64,000 nucleotides of DNA from Neisseria flavescens. GTDB lineage: Bacteria; Pseudomonadota; Gammaproteobacteria; Burkholderiales; Neisseriaceae. The notes beneath the pieces are model-generated. The model was not told where the DNA came from, searched no databases, and saw nothing but the letters and a program-made list of their open reading frames with translations. Below, piece by piece: positions 17,378 through 24,619 of the stretch; position 1 is the stretch's first letter, and each line of letters begins with the position of its first letter. The position numbers were made by a program, and so were the translations under genes. The stretch lies in the NCBI RefSeq assembly GCF_005221285.1, contig NZ_CP039886.1, forward strand, positions 1,116,001 through 1,180,000, in the 5' to 3' direction.

Positions 17378-18769
17378 ATGTCAGATTTCGCACGCTGGCC
17401 GCTCTTATCCGAAGCATTTTCCCGTTTGGGACGGCCTGTGGTCGTGGTAGATTTGGAGACGACCGGTGGAAATTTCTATCAAGACAGGATAACGGAAGTT
17501 GCCCTTGTTCGTTTTGAGCAAGGACGCGCCACACATTACGAGCAATTGGTCAATCCTTGCCGCAGCATACCCGAATTTGTTGCCAGACTGACCGGGATTC
17601 ATGATGAAACGGTGAAAAACGCACCTGTCTTTGCCGATATTGCAGCCGATTTGTTGCCGCTATTGCAAGGTGCTGTGGTTGTTGCCCACAACAGCCGCTT
17701 TGACTATACCTTCCTGCGTCACGAGTTTGCCCGTATCCATACTGACTTTGCCGCACCCTCGCTCTGTACGGTTCAACTGTCGCGCCGCCTCTATCCTGAG
17801 TTTTACAAACACAGTCTCGACAGCATTATCGAACGCACCGGCATTCAGACGGCCAACCGCCACCGCGCCATGACCGATGTTGCCGCATTGTGTGATTATC
17901 TCGAATTAAGTCTGGCAGAAAAAAATCATCAACAATGGGACGAACACGTCCGTGTATTGATGAATCCGAAAATGTTGCCCACTTGGCTGCCTGATTCGCT
18001 TGCCCAACAGCTCTATGCCCTGCCCGACAGTTACGGCGTATTGGTTTGGCTTGACCATTTCGGCAAAGCCCAAGCTATTGAAGCACACGAACGCGCATAC
18101 AGTGAAACCGCCACCCTGCTGCACAGCAAAAAACTGCCGCCGCACATCAAAGCCGCAGCCTCCATCCGTTTTATTCCGGCAGTCGGACAGCTCCATACAT
18201 TATGGCTCAAAGCCCAGACCATGCAAGAATACCAACTGATGCCGTCAGAAAAGTCCACATCGTTTTCTACCGTCCGCTTTATCGCTGACGAACACGGCAG
18301 CCTTCAAGCACGCATTGTCTTGTTAAACAGCGGCACCAGAAACTGGCGCCCTTACGGTTTGTTTGCCCACAAAAAAGCAGCCAAACGCGCTTTGACGCAA
18401 TGGTCGCAAGAACACAAACTCTGTCCAGATTCACTCAATATTTTGCCGACCAGCTACGCAAAAGGCGAACCCTGCCCTGTCGAGGCCGTCGGAAAATGCA
18501 ATGGCAACTGTCGCCAGCCAAACGGTATCAAACATCAAAACCAACGCATTACCGAGCTTGCCGCCCTACTCCCCGTAACCGATTGGGGCAAAGCGCACGA
18601 AATTGAAATTACCGAAACCGACCCCCTGACCGGAAACAGTATTACCCTGCTCTGCGCCGGCGGCGCGTTGGCATTGCCTGATGGAAGCTGGTATTTCGAC
18701 AGCAGCCTGCCTCTCGTGATTAAAAACAAATTCAGGCAAGACAAAGAAAATATCCGTTTGATTGCTTAA
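17378..18769 (+). CDS. DnaQ-type 3'-5' exonuclease with degenerate GIY-YIG domain
   Basis: 463 residues. Residues about 15-185 form a DEDDh exonuclease: ExoI VDLETTG, ExoII HNSRFDYTFLRHEF, ExoIII HRAMTDV. From about 205 the protein resembles the UvrC/Cho-type GIY-YIG region (LPDSYGVLVWLDHFGKAQAIEA), but the GIY and YIG tyrosines and the catalytic Arg are not recognisable, so this part is probably structural. Exonuclease plus Cho-like fusions are known among proteobacteria and annotated as DNA polymerase III epsilon-like or excinuclease-like. Probable role in DNA repair. C-terminal region has GKCNGNC, a possible metal or disulfide motif. Confidence 0.85.
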   Translation: MSDFARWPLLSEAFSRLGRPVVVVDLETTGGNFYQDRITEVALVRFEQGRATHYEQLVNPCRSIPEFVARLTGIHDETVKNAPVFADIAADLLPLLQGAVVVAHNSRFDYTFLRHEFARIHTDFAAPSLCTVQLSRRLYPEFYKHSLDSIIERTGIQTANRHRAMTDVAALCDYLELSLAEKNHQQWDEHVRVLMNPKMLPTWLPDSLAQQLYALPDSYGVLVWLDHFGKAQAIEAHERAYSETATLLHSKKLPPHIKAAASIRFIPAVGQLHTLWLKAQTMQEYQLMPSEKSTSFSTVRFIADEHGSLQARIVLLNSGTRNWRPYGLFAHKKAAKRALTQWSQEHKLCPDSLNILPTSYAKGEPCPVEAVGKCNGNCRQPNGIKHQNQRITELAALLPVTDWGKAHEIEITETDPLTGNSITLLCAGGALALPDGSWYFDSSLPLVIKNKFRQDKENIRLIA

Positions 18770-18773
18770 AACA

Positions 18774-18806
18774 AGGCCGTCTGAAAACCAAATTTTCAGA
18801 CGGCCT
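18774..18806. terminator. DUS-pair terminator
   Basis: AGGCCGTCTGAAAA/TTTTCAGACGGCCT arms a few bases after the exonuclease stop. Confidence 0.85.
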
Positions 18807-18966
18807 ATTGTGAATAACTTTCCGCTTTATTCTCAAAACAAAAACTGCCTAAATTTTAATCAGAACTTATTTTTATAATAGCAATCAAATACTAAACCGA
18901 TTTATACACAAGCTGTTCACACAATTTTCAATGAAAGCTGTGTATACCCAGCCCAACGAGTAAACC

Positions 18967-19758
18967 ATGAACAACCCTGAAATCATCTTCTTTGACATCG
19001 ACGACACCCTCTACCGCAAATACACGGATACCCTGCGTCCTTCGGTTGCCCAAGCCATGCGCGCATTGAAAGCCAAAGGCATTTTGACTGCCATTGCTAC
19101 CGGCCGTCCGGAAATTGCCTTTCCCGCCAAAGTCAAAGCCTTGATTCAAGAATGCGGTATCGACATGCTCGTTACCATCAACGGCCAATATATTTCCTTT
19201 CGCGGCGAACCCCTGCAAAGTTACCCCTTGGACATTGCCGACATCGAAACCGCCATCAACCTGCTTGAACAACAAAAAATAGACTACGCATTCGTCAACA
19301 ACCAAGAAATTGCCGTCTCGTCCAACTCTCCGCGCGTTGTCGAAGGCTTATCACATATCCTGCCCAACTTCCTGATGGATAAAGAATATTTCCGCAAACA
19401 ACCTGTTTATCAAATGTTGGTCTTTGTGGACAAGGAAGAAGAAAAAATCCTGCAACCGCTGACCCGGCAACACGGCTTCAAATCCGTCCGCTGGCATGAA
19501 TATGCTGTGGACCTGCTGCGTAAAGAAGGTTCAAAAGCACGGGGCATCGCCCACGCAGTGGAAAAACTGGGGATTGATATGAGCAAAGTGATGGCATTCG
19601 GCGACAGCTTCAACGACTTGGAAATGCTGTCAACCGTCGGCTTTGGTGTTGCCATGGGCAATGGCGAAGAAGCTGCCAAAGCTGCCGCACAATTCGTCTG
19701 CCCCAGCGTTGATGAAGACGGCGTATTGCGCGGCTTGCAAGAATTGGGCGTCATTTAA
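18967..19758 (+). CDS. Cof-type HAD-superfamily phosphatase
   Basis: 263 residues. HAD motif I FFDIDDTLYRK (nucleophile and acid Asp), motif II in TAIATGRP, motif III Lys (KEGSKARGI) and motif IV FGDSFNDLEML are all intact; the cap is of the C2 (Cof) type. It hydrolyses small phosphorylated metabolites, such as sugar phosphates or flavin precursors; the substrate cannot be told. Stand-alone gene between two DUS terminators. About 200 bp of AT-rich DNA upstream should hold its promoter. Confidence 0.88.
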   Translation: MNNPEIIFFDIDDTLYRKYTDTLRPSVAQAMRALKAKGILTAIATGRPEIAFPAKVKALIQECGIDMLVTINGQYISFRGEPLQSYPLDIADIETAINLLEQQKIDYAFVNNQEIAVSSNSPRVVEGLSHILPNFLMDKEYFRKQPVYQMLVFVDKEEEKILQPLTRQHGFKSVRWHEYAVDLLRKEGSKARGIAHAVEKLGIDMSKVMAFGDSFNDLEMLSTVGFGVAMGNGEEAAKAAAQFVCPSVDEDGVLRGLQELGVI

Positions 19759-19777
19759 ATTATCAAATTAAAAGGAA

Positions 19778-19809
19778 AAGGCCGTCTGAAAAAATGTTCA
19801 GACGGCCTT
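19778..19809. terminator. bidirectional DUS-pair terminator
   Basis: AAGGCCGTCTGAA/TTCAGACGGCCTT between the convergent HAD phosphatase and DUF2788 genes. Confidence 0.85.
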
Positions 19810-19831
19810 GTTCTATCTATAAACTTCCTGC

Positions 19832-20038
19832 TTACTTCGGCAATACCAAAAAGCTAATCAGCAACTCTTTAAATACGAATCCAAACACACCCAAGCCCAA
19901 AACCAAGAAGAGCATGGCAATGCCGAATTTGCCGGCTTTGGATTCTTTACCCAAGTTCCAAACGATAAAGCCCAAAAAGATAATCAGGCCGCTCAGTAGG
20001 ATTTTCATTGCCCATGAGGCGAATTCTGCTTCAGTCAT
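19832..20038 (-). CDS. DUF2788 small membrane protein
   Basis: 68 residues with two hydrophobic segments (about 10-28 and 38-62) joined by a short GKESKAGKF loop. Matches the small DUF2788 family of beta/gamma-proteobacteria; function unknown. AAGGAAAG precedes the ATG. It follows metZ on the same strand with a DUS inverted pair between them. Confidence 0.8.
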   Translation of the reverse strand: MTEAEFASWAMKILLSGLIIFLGFIVWNLGKESKAGKFGIAMLFLVLGLGVFGFVFKELLISFLVLPK

Positions 20039-20074
20039 ATTCTTTCCTTGTATGGTTCAGATGTGTGTCCGTAA

Positions 20075-20111
20075 ATTTCAGACGGCCTTACCGCAACAGG
20101 CCGTCTGAAAT
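20075..20111. repeat. DUS inverted pair, outward orientation
   Basis: ATTTCAGACGGCCT then AGGCCGTCTGAAAT, 9-base loop, just after the metZ stop. Can fold as a terminator for metZ. Confidence 0.75.
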
Positions 20112-20124
20112 ATCTTTTTTGAAC

Positions 20125-21294
20125 TTATTTGTTCAAGACTTGTTTCAAATCTTCAATCAAATCGTCAACGTATTCCAAGCCGACAGACAGGCGCACCAAG
20201 CCTGGGCGGATATTGGCGGCAAGTTTTTCTTCAGGCTGCATACGGCCGTGGGTCGTTGTCCACGGATGGGTGATGGTTGAGCGCACGTCGCCGAGGTTGG
20301 CAGTACGGGAAAAGAGTTCTACGCCATCCACGATTTTCCATGCAGTTTCTTGGTCTGCAACTTCAAAACCTATAACAATACCGCCGCCATTTTGCTGTTT
20401 GCGGATCAGTTCGGCTTGCGGATGGTCGGGCAATCCGGTGTAGTACACGGCTTGGACTTGTGGCTGCTCTTTCAACCATTGCGCAATTTTCAGTGCATTG
20501 TCGTATTGTTTTTCCATACGCAGTGACAGAGTTTCCACGCCGCTCAACAACTGCCATGCGTTAAACGGAGACATCGCCAAACCGCAAGAGTTGCAATACA
20601 TGGCCACTTGCGTCATCAATTCTTCCGAACCGGCCAACACGCCGCCCATCACGCGGCCGTGACCGTCAATCGCTTTGGTTGCGGAAGACACGGAAATATC
20701 CGCACCGTATTTCAAAGGCTGCGAACCGGCTGGTGACAAGAGGCTGTTGTCCACCACCAAAAGCGCACCGATGCTGTGCGCCAGTTCGGCCAACGCTTCC
20801 AAGTCGGCAACTTCGCCCAAAGGATTGGACGGGGTTTCCAAAAACAGTAATTTGGTATTGTCTTTAACCGCGGCTTTCCACTCGTTCAAGTCGGTCGGCG
20901 ACACATGGCTGACCTCGATGCCGAACTTAGTTACGATATTATTGATAAAACCGACAGTCGTACCAAACAGACTGCGGCTAGAAATAACATGATCGCCGGC
21001 TTGCAAGAAGGTAAAGAACGCAGCCTGAACCGCGGACATACCGGTCGAAGTAGCTACTGCGCGCTCTGCGCCTTCCAATGCGGCAATGCGTTTCTCAAAG
21101 GCGGCGATGGTCGGGTTGGCGGTACGGGTATAGGTAAAACCTTTGATTTTTTTGGAAAACAAATCGGAGGCGTGTTGGGCGTTGTCCCACATGAAACTGC
21201 TGGTGAGGAACAATGCCTGATTGTGTTCGCGGTATCCGGTTTGTTCTTTGCCACTACGGATGGCAAGCGTTTGAGGATGAAGTTTTTTGCTCAT
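20125..21294 (-). CDS. metZ: O-succinylhomoserine sulfhydrylase
   Basis: 389 residues, Cys/Met-metabolism PLP family. It makes homocysteine directly from O-succinylhomoserine and sulfide. PLP-binding Lys in SSATKAIDGHGRVMGGV (about residue 208), cofactor phosphate contacts in YTRTANPT, and SRSLFGTT. The GHGRVMGG variant after the Lys favours MetZ over MetB/MetC. Alternative: cystathionine gamma-synthase, less likely. Confidence 0.92.
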   Translation of the reverse strand: MSKKLHPQTLAIRSGKEQTGYREHNQALFLTSSFMWDNAQHASDLFSKKIKGFTYTRTANPTIAAFEKRIAALEGAERAVATSTGMSAVQAAFFTFLQAGDHVISSRSLFGTTVGFINNIVTKFGIEVSHVSPTDLNEWKAAVKDNTKLLFLETPSNPLGEVADLEALAELAHSIGALLVVDNSLLSPAGSQPLKYGADISVSSATKAIDGHGRVMGGVLAGSEELMTQVAMYCNSCGLAMSPFNAWQLLSGVETLSLRMEKQYDNALKIAQWLKEQPQVQAVYYTGLPDHPQAELIRKQQNGGGIVIGFEVADQETAWKIVDGVELFSRTANLGDVRSTITHPWTTTHGRMQPEEKLAANIRPGLVRLSVGLEYVDDLIEDLKQVLNK

Positions 21295-21409
21295 TTGTTT
21301 TTCAATCTACTGTATGTTGCGATGGGCGCAGTAAACAATGCGCCCGTTTAATTTGTTAACATTTTGCGCTTATTCCTGTCATCTTTCAAGCAGGAGGCCG
21401 TCTGAACGA

Positions 21410-21931
21410 TTATTGATAAACCTGTCCGCCGTGCTTCAGCCAACCGTCTTCATGACGGCCTGCCGGATCATGATGCGTCCAATGGATAACGCCACCCTGC
21501 TCCGACCATTCATATTCACCGTAAAACGCGACTTTATCACCTTTTTTCAAGCCCTTGATTTTGTCGGCCAAATCGATATTATGCGCCACCAAAAGCGTTT
21601 GACCGCTGGAAAGTTTCAAGATAAAGCGTTGATGGCGCGTGCCTTTATTGTCATCCGGCAGGGTTTTCCATACCGTGCCCTCGCCTTCAACCTGAATATC
21701 GCTTTGCTCGTTTTCAAACGCCTGTTTCAAAACTGCTTCGGCTGATTCTTTGCCCGAACCGATTTGCTGCTGAGCCGTATCGGCATTCTTTTTGTCCGCA
21801 TTATTTTGTTTTTGAACGGCTTCTATTTTCTGCTGATTCTGCGATTGTACCGGCTGCTTGTTTTGCATTTTGTTATAGGCAAATACGGCAACCAAAGCAA
21901 TCAGCAATACAATGATTTTATTTTTATTCAT
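21410..21931 (-). CDS. DUF3465 membrane-anchored or secreted protein
   Basis: 173 residues. N-terminal hydrophobic anchor (KIIVLLIALVAVFAYNKM), a Gln/Asn/Lys-rich linker to about residue 75, then the DUF3465 domain with LVAHNIDLADKIKGLKKGD and YEWSEQGGVIHWTHHDPAGRHEDGW, an OB-like His-rich region. Function unknown. Start at 21931; the frame to 21970 crosses a terminator hairpin and is rejected. A GAGAU ribosome site lies immediately after the U-run of that terminator, so expression seems to require readthrough of the upstream small RNA or leader (21941-22009). Confidence 0.85.
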   Translation of the reverse strand: MNKNKIIVLLIALVAVFAYNKMQNKQPVQSQNQQKIEAVQKQNNADKKNADTAQQQIGSGKESAEAVLKQAFENEQSDIQVEGEGTVWKTLPDDNKGTRHQRFILKLSSGQTLLVAHNIDLADKIKGLKKGDKVAFYGEYEWSEQGGVIHWTHHDPAGRHEDGWLKHGGQVYQ

Positions 21932-21940
21932 AACAATCTC

Positions 21941-21970
21941 AAAAAAAATGCCCGATTCTGCATCGGGCAT
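21941..21970 (-). terminator. intrinsic terminator of the candidate small RNA
   Basis: Perfect 9-bp stem ATGCCCGAT/ATCGGGCAT with a 5-base loop and an eight-T run on the minus strand. No DUS involved. Confidence 0.88.
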
Positions 21971-22009
21971 ATCAACTATTTAGAAAGGATATTTATCACG
22001 AAAACGTGA
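21941..22009 (-). ncRNA. candidate small RNA or attenuator leader
   Basis: Seen on the minus strand: a 5' hairpin UCACG-UUUU-CGUGA, a single-stranded stretch containing AUCCUUUCUAAAUAGUUG, then a Rho-independent terminator AUGCCCGAU-GCAGA-AUCGGGCAU followed by eight U. Predicted length about 69 nt. A TATAAT box lies 7 bp before the predicted start. The CCUUUC stretch could pair with Shine-Dalgarno sequences (inference). It is either a stand-alone regulatory RNA or a transcription attenuator for the DUF3465 gene starting 10 bp after the U-run. I do not recognise it as a described Neisseria small RNA. Confidence 0.65.
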
Positions 22010-22015
22010 GCCGCT

Positions 22016-22053
22016 ATTATACACGCTTCGTAAAATTTTAAGGGAATTTTACG
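22016..22053 (-). promoter_or_regulatory. promoter and palindromic operator-like site
   Basis: TATAAT at 22021-22016 (minus strand). Upstream, CGTAAAATT and AATTTTACG (22029-22037, 22045-22053) form a perfect 9-bp-arm palindrome with a 7-bp centre covering the -35 position, where no good TTGACA is seen. Such an arrangement fits a dimeric regulator. Confidence 0.6.
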
Positions 22054-22058
22054 CCAAA

Positions 22059-22084
22059 GGCCGTCTGAAACTTTTCAGACGGCC
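22059..22084. terminator. DUS-pair terminator
   Basis: GGCCGTCTGAAA/TTTCAGACGGCC arms just after the stop of the minus-strand hypothetical gene at 22092. It isolates the small RNA promoter from that gene. Confidence 0.85.
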
Positions 22085-22091
22085 CAGATAC

Positions 22092-22892
22092 TCAACGGCG
22101 ATATTTCATTTCAGTCTTCATATCGTCCAAAATACGTTTGACGTTGTGTTCCAACACATCCTCCACCAAGCCCGACGCCTGCTCGTTCAGCATTTGCTGC
22201 AACTGGTAAGTGAACAAGGCCATTTGTTTTTGCACGGCAATCCGAATCATGCCATTGACCGCATCGGCCACATGGGGGCGTAAACGCTTAATCAGACGCT
22301 CGGTCAAATCTTTTTCAGAAACGCAGAATACTTCCTGGCGGCCAATCACTTGCGGGTTCAATACATTGATATGGACATTGATGGCCGGTTCTTGTTCAAG
22401 GCCATCTGAAACCGCCTCTTCAGCCGCTTCCACATCATCATTTTCCGGTTTTTCAGTTTCTTCCACTTCAGGCACATCAAAATCTACTGCACCTGATTTC
22501 GGATTTAGCCTGACGGTACGCGTTGATTCGATATGACGCTCTGAAGCCGCGGCCTGCAATGCCGATTGCGCGCTCAACCAGTTGTCCTGCAAAACCACCA
22601 TCGCATCGGTTTCCACTGCTTCGCCATCGTCGGCCAAAGCAGTATTGTGTTCCAACTGCCAACGGTACAAATACTCTTCCAGCACTTTTTCACGATTGCC
22701 CGCATCCAATTTATATTCTTTTTTAGGCGCGGTTTTGGGCGCAGCTTCGACAGCTTCGTCCGATTTTTTGACCAATGGCGCATGAGTCGGCGCGGTATTG
22801 AATTGTCGTACCTGACGCAATCTTTCCAGGCGTTTTTCCCAATTCAGGTCTTCTTCCTCGAAGGCTGTGGGGTCAAGACGGTTGTTTTCCAT
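22092..22892 (-). CDS. conserved hypothetical acidic protein
   Basis: 266 residues, no signal peptide or membrane span. The N-terminal half is Glu-rich and probably flexible (TAFEEEDLNWEKRLERLRQVR; then Pro/Ala/Lys linker), residues about 130-165 are highly acidic, and the C-terminal about 95 residues (from INVLNPQVIGRQEVF) look folded and helical with amphipathic repeats such as LIKRLRPHVADAV. I do not recognise a family. Start at 22892 chosen over 22910 and 22928 because GAG lies at proper distance. Monocistronic. Confidence 0.7.
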   Translation of the reverse strand: MENNRLDPTAFEEEDLNWEKRLERLRQVRQFNTAPTHAPLVKKSDEAVEAAPKTAPKKEYKLDAGNREKVLEEYLYRWQLEHNTALADDGEAVETDAMVVLQDNWLSAQSALQAAASERHIESTRTVRLNPKSGAVDFDVPEVEETEKPENDDVEAAEEAVSDGLEQEPAINVHINVLNPQVIGRQEVFCVSEKDLTERLIKRLRPHVADAVNGMIRIAVQKQMALFTYQLQQMLNEQASGLVEDVLEHNVKRILDDMKTEMKYRR

Positions 22893-23053
22893 AATAATCT
22901 CGTTTTTCATTTTTATTGTGAACCGCATTCAAACCTAAAATCACTTGAAATACGGCCGATGGTTGGACATATCCGGCAAGCCGGCGCAAGCGTCACATTT
23001 TAATATTAATTCGCTATATAATCACTATTTTATTTAATACTCAAGGATACATC

Positions 23054-23305
23054 ATGAGCAGCATCGAACAACGCCTCGAATATCTGGAAGAGGCCAACGA
23101 CGCTTTGCGTATGCAAAACCACGTCCTCGCCACCGCACTCAAAGGCCTTATCCGCTCCCTGCCCTCCGACATGGCCAACGATGCCGTAGAATCCATCCAA
23201 CTTGCCTTTGAAGACGCGTTGGCTGAATTGAGCTACGAAGACAGTCCGCACACCGACCTCTTCCATGACGTAACCTACGCATTTTTCCGAGAAAAAGACC
23301 ACTGA
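23054..23305 (+). CDS. small conserved hypothetical protein
   Basis: 83 residues. The N-terminus IEQRLEYLEEANDALRMQNHVLATAL has heptad-like spacing and probably forms a coiled coil; the rest is acidic helical. AAGGA precedes the ATG and a TATAAT box is at 23017-23022. Divergent from the hypothetical gene at 22092, and 76 bp before the binding-protein gene. Function unknown; dimeric cytoplasmic protein likely. Confidence 0.75.
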   Translation: MSSIEQRLEYLEEANDALRMQNHVLATALKGLIRSLPSDMANDAVESIQLAFEDALAELSYEDSPHTDLFHDVTYAFFREKDH

Positions 23306-23381
23306 TTTCGGCTAGTATGTTCGCAAAATTATGCTAAACTAAGATTTTATCCGTTAACATTTTATTAAGAAAGCACATATC

Positions 23382-24185
23382 ATGAACATGAAAAAATGGC
23401 TGGCCACTGCCCTCGCTTGCTCCGCCCTTGCCCTGACTGCCTGCGGCGGTCAAAGCAACAATGCCTCTACTCCTGCCGATAAAGTGTACCGTGTCGGCTC
23501 CAACGCCGAGTTTGCCCCATTTGAATCTTTGGATTCTGCCGGCAAAGTGGAAGGTTTTGACGTTGACCTGATGGACGCTATGGCTAAAGCCGGCAACTTC
23601 AAAGTCGAATTCAAACACCAGCCATGGGAAAGCCTCTTCCCTTCTCTGAACAACGGCGACGTGGACATCGTTATGTCCGGCGTAACCATCACTGACGACC
23701 GCAAACAAAGCATGCTCTTCAGCGATCCATACTTTGAAATCACCCAAGTTGTCCTCGTTCCAAAAGGCAAAAAAGTGGCCTCTTCCGAAGACCTGAAAAA
23801 CATGGCCAAAGTCGGCGTTGTAACCGGCTACACCGGCGACTTCTCCGTTTCCAAACTCTTGGGCAACGACAATCCGAAAATCGCCCGCTTTGAAAGCGTT
23901 CCCCTGATTATCAAAGAATTGGAAAACGGCGGTCTGGATTCCGTAGTCAGCGACAGCGCGGTTATTGCCAACTATGTGAAAAACAACCCGACCAAAGGCT
24001 TGGATTTCATTTCCCTGCCTGACTTCACCATCGAAAACTACGGTATCGCTGCACGCAAAGGCGACGAAGCCACCATCAAAATGTTGAACGATGCGCTGAA
24101 AAAAGTACGCGAAAGTGGCGAATACGACAAAATTTACGCCAAATACTTTGCTAAAGAAGGTGAAAAAGCCGAAGCAGCCAAATAA
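23382..24185 (+). CDS. amino-acid ABC transporter substrate-binding lipoprotein
   Basis: 267 residues. Lipoprotein signal MNMKKWLATALACSALALTACGG; lipidated Cys at about residue 24. The body is a family-3 solute-binding protein: VGSNAEFAPFESLD, VEGFDVDLMDAMA, and FSDPYFEITQVVLVPKG are typical of polar amino-acid binders (CjaA/FliY-like). It delivers an amino acid, perhaps Cys or Gln, to an inner-membrane permease. No permease or ATPase gene is adjacent, so it works with components encoded elsewhere. Confidence 0.9.
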   Translation: MNMKKWLATALACSALALTACGGQSNNASTPADKVYRVGSNAEFAPFESLDSAGKVEGFDVDLMDAMAKAGNFKVEFKHQPWESLFPSLNNGDVDIVMSGVTITDDRKQSMLFSDPYFEITQVVLVPKGKKVASSEDLKNMAKVGVVTGYTGDFSVSKLLGNDNPKIARFESVPLIIKELENGGLDSVVSDSAVIANYVKNNPTKGLDFISLPDFTIENYGIAARKGDEATIKMLNDALKKVRESGEYDKIYAKYFAKEGEKAEAAK

Positions 24186-24207
24186 TCCGGTATGACTTCT
24201 TAAACTC

Positions 24208-24238
24208 AAGGCCGTCTGAAAACTTTTCAGACGGCCTT
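24208..24238. terminator. DUS-pair terminator
   Basis: 15-bp arms AAGGCCGTCTGAAAA and complement with a one-base loop centre, after the binding-protein gene. Confidence 0.85.
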
Positions 24239-24314
24239 TAATTTGGTTAACTCAATTAAACGCAAGCACCCCCTATAATCCGCTTGTTTTTATCCTTCAA
24301 ATAAACGATTCGCC

Positions 24315-24554
24315 ATGATCAAACCCGTTATCCTCAGCCTCGCTGCCGCAACTGCTTTAGCTGCCTGCTCCGCTTCTGAAAAACAAGAATCTCCTAAGAT
24401 CGGCATGGCCAATCCGGCCTCCGCATTCTGCGTCAAACAAGGCGGCAAATCCGAAATCAAAAAAGACAAAGACGGCAACGAATACGGCATGTGCCACTTG
24501 CCTAACGGTACCGTTGTTGAAGAATGGGAATATTTCCGTCAACACAATAAATAA
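24315..24554 (+). CDS. DUF333 lipoprotein
   Basis: 79 residues. Signal peptide with lipobox LAAC (Cys 18), then the DUF333 domain: NPASAFCVKQGGKSEIKKDKDGNEYGMCHLPNG and a final EEWEYFRQ, with two further cysteines likely disulfide-bonded. The family includes E. coli YoaF-like envelope proteins, once called putative hemolysins; actual function unknown. Single-gene unit ended by a DUS hairpin shared with serS. Confidence 0.85.
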   Translation: MIKPVILSLAAATALAACSASEKQESPKIGMANPASAFCVKQGGKSEIKKDKDGNEYGMCHLPNGTVVEEWEYFRQHNK

Positions 24555-24569
24555 TTGCTCAATCATATA

Positions 24570-24604
24570 AAAGGCCGTCTGAACCCAAGTTTCAGACGGC
24601 CTTT
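24570..24604. terminator. bidirectional DUS-pair terminator
   Basis: AAAGGCCGTCTGAA/TTCAGACGGCCTTT between the convergent DUF333 and serS genes. Confidence 0.85.
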
Positions 24605-24619
24605 CCTTTTAAGCAGCGA

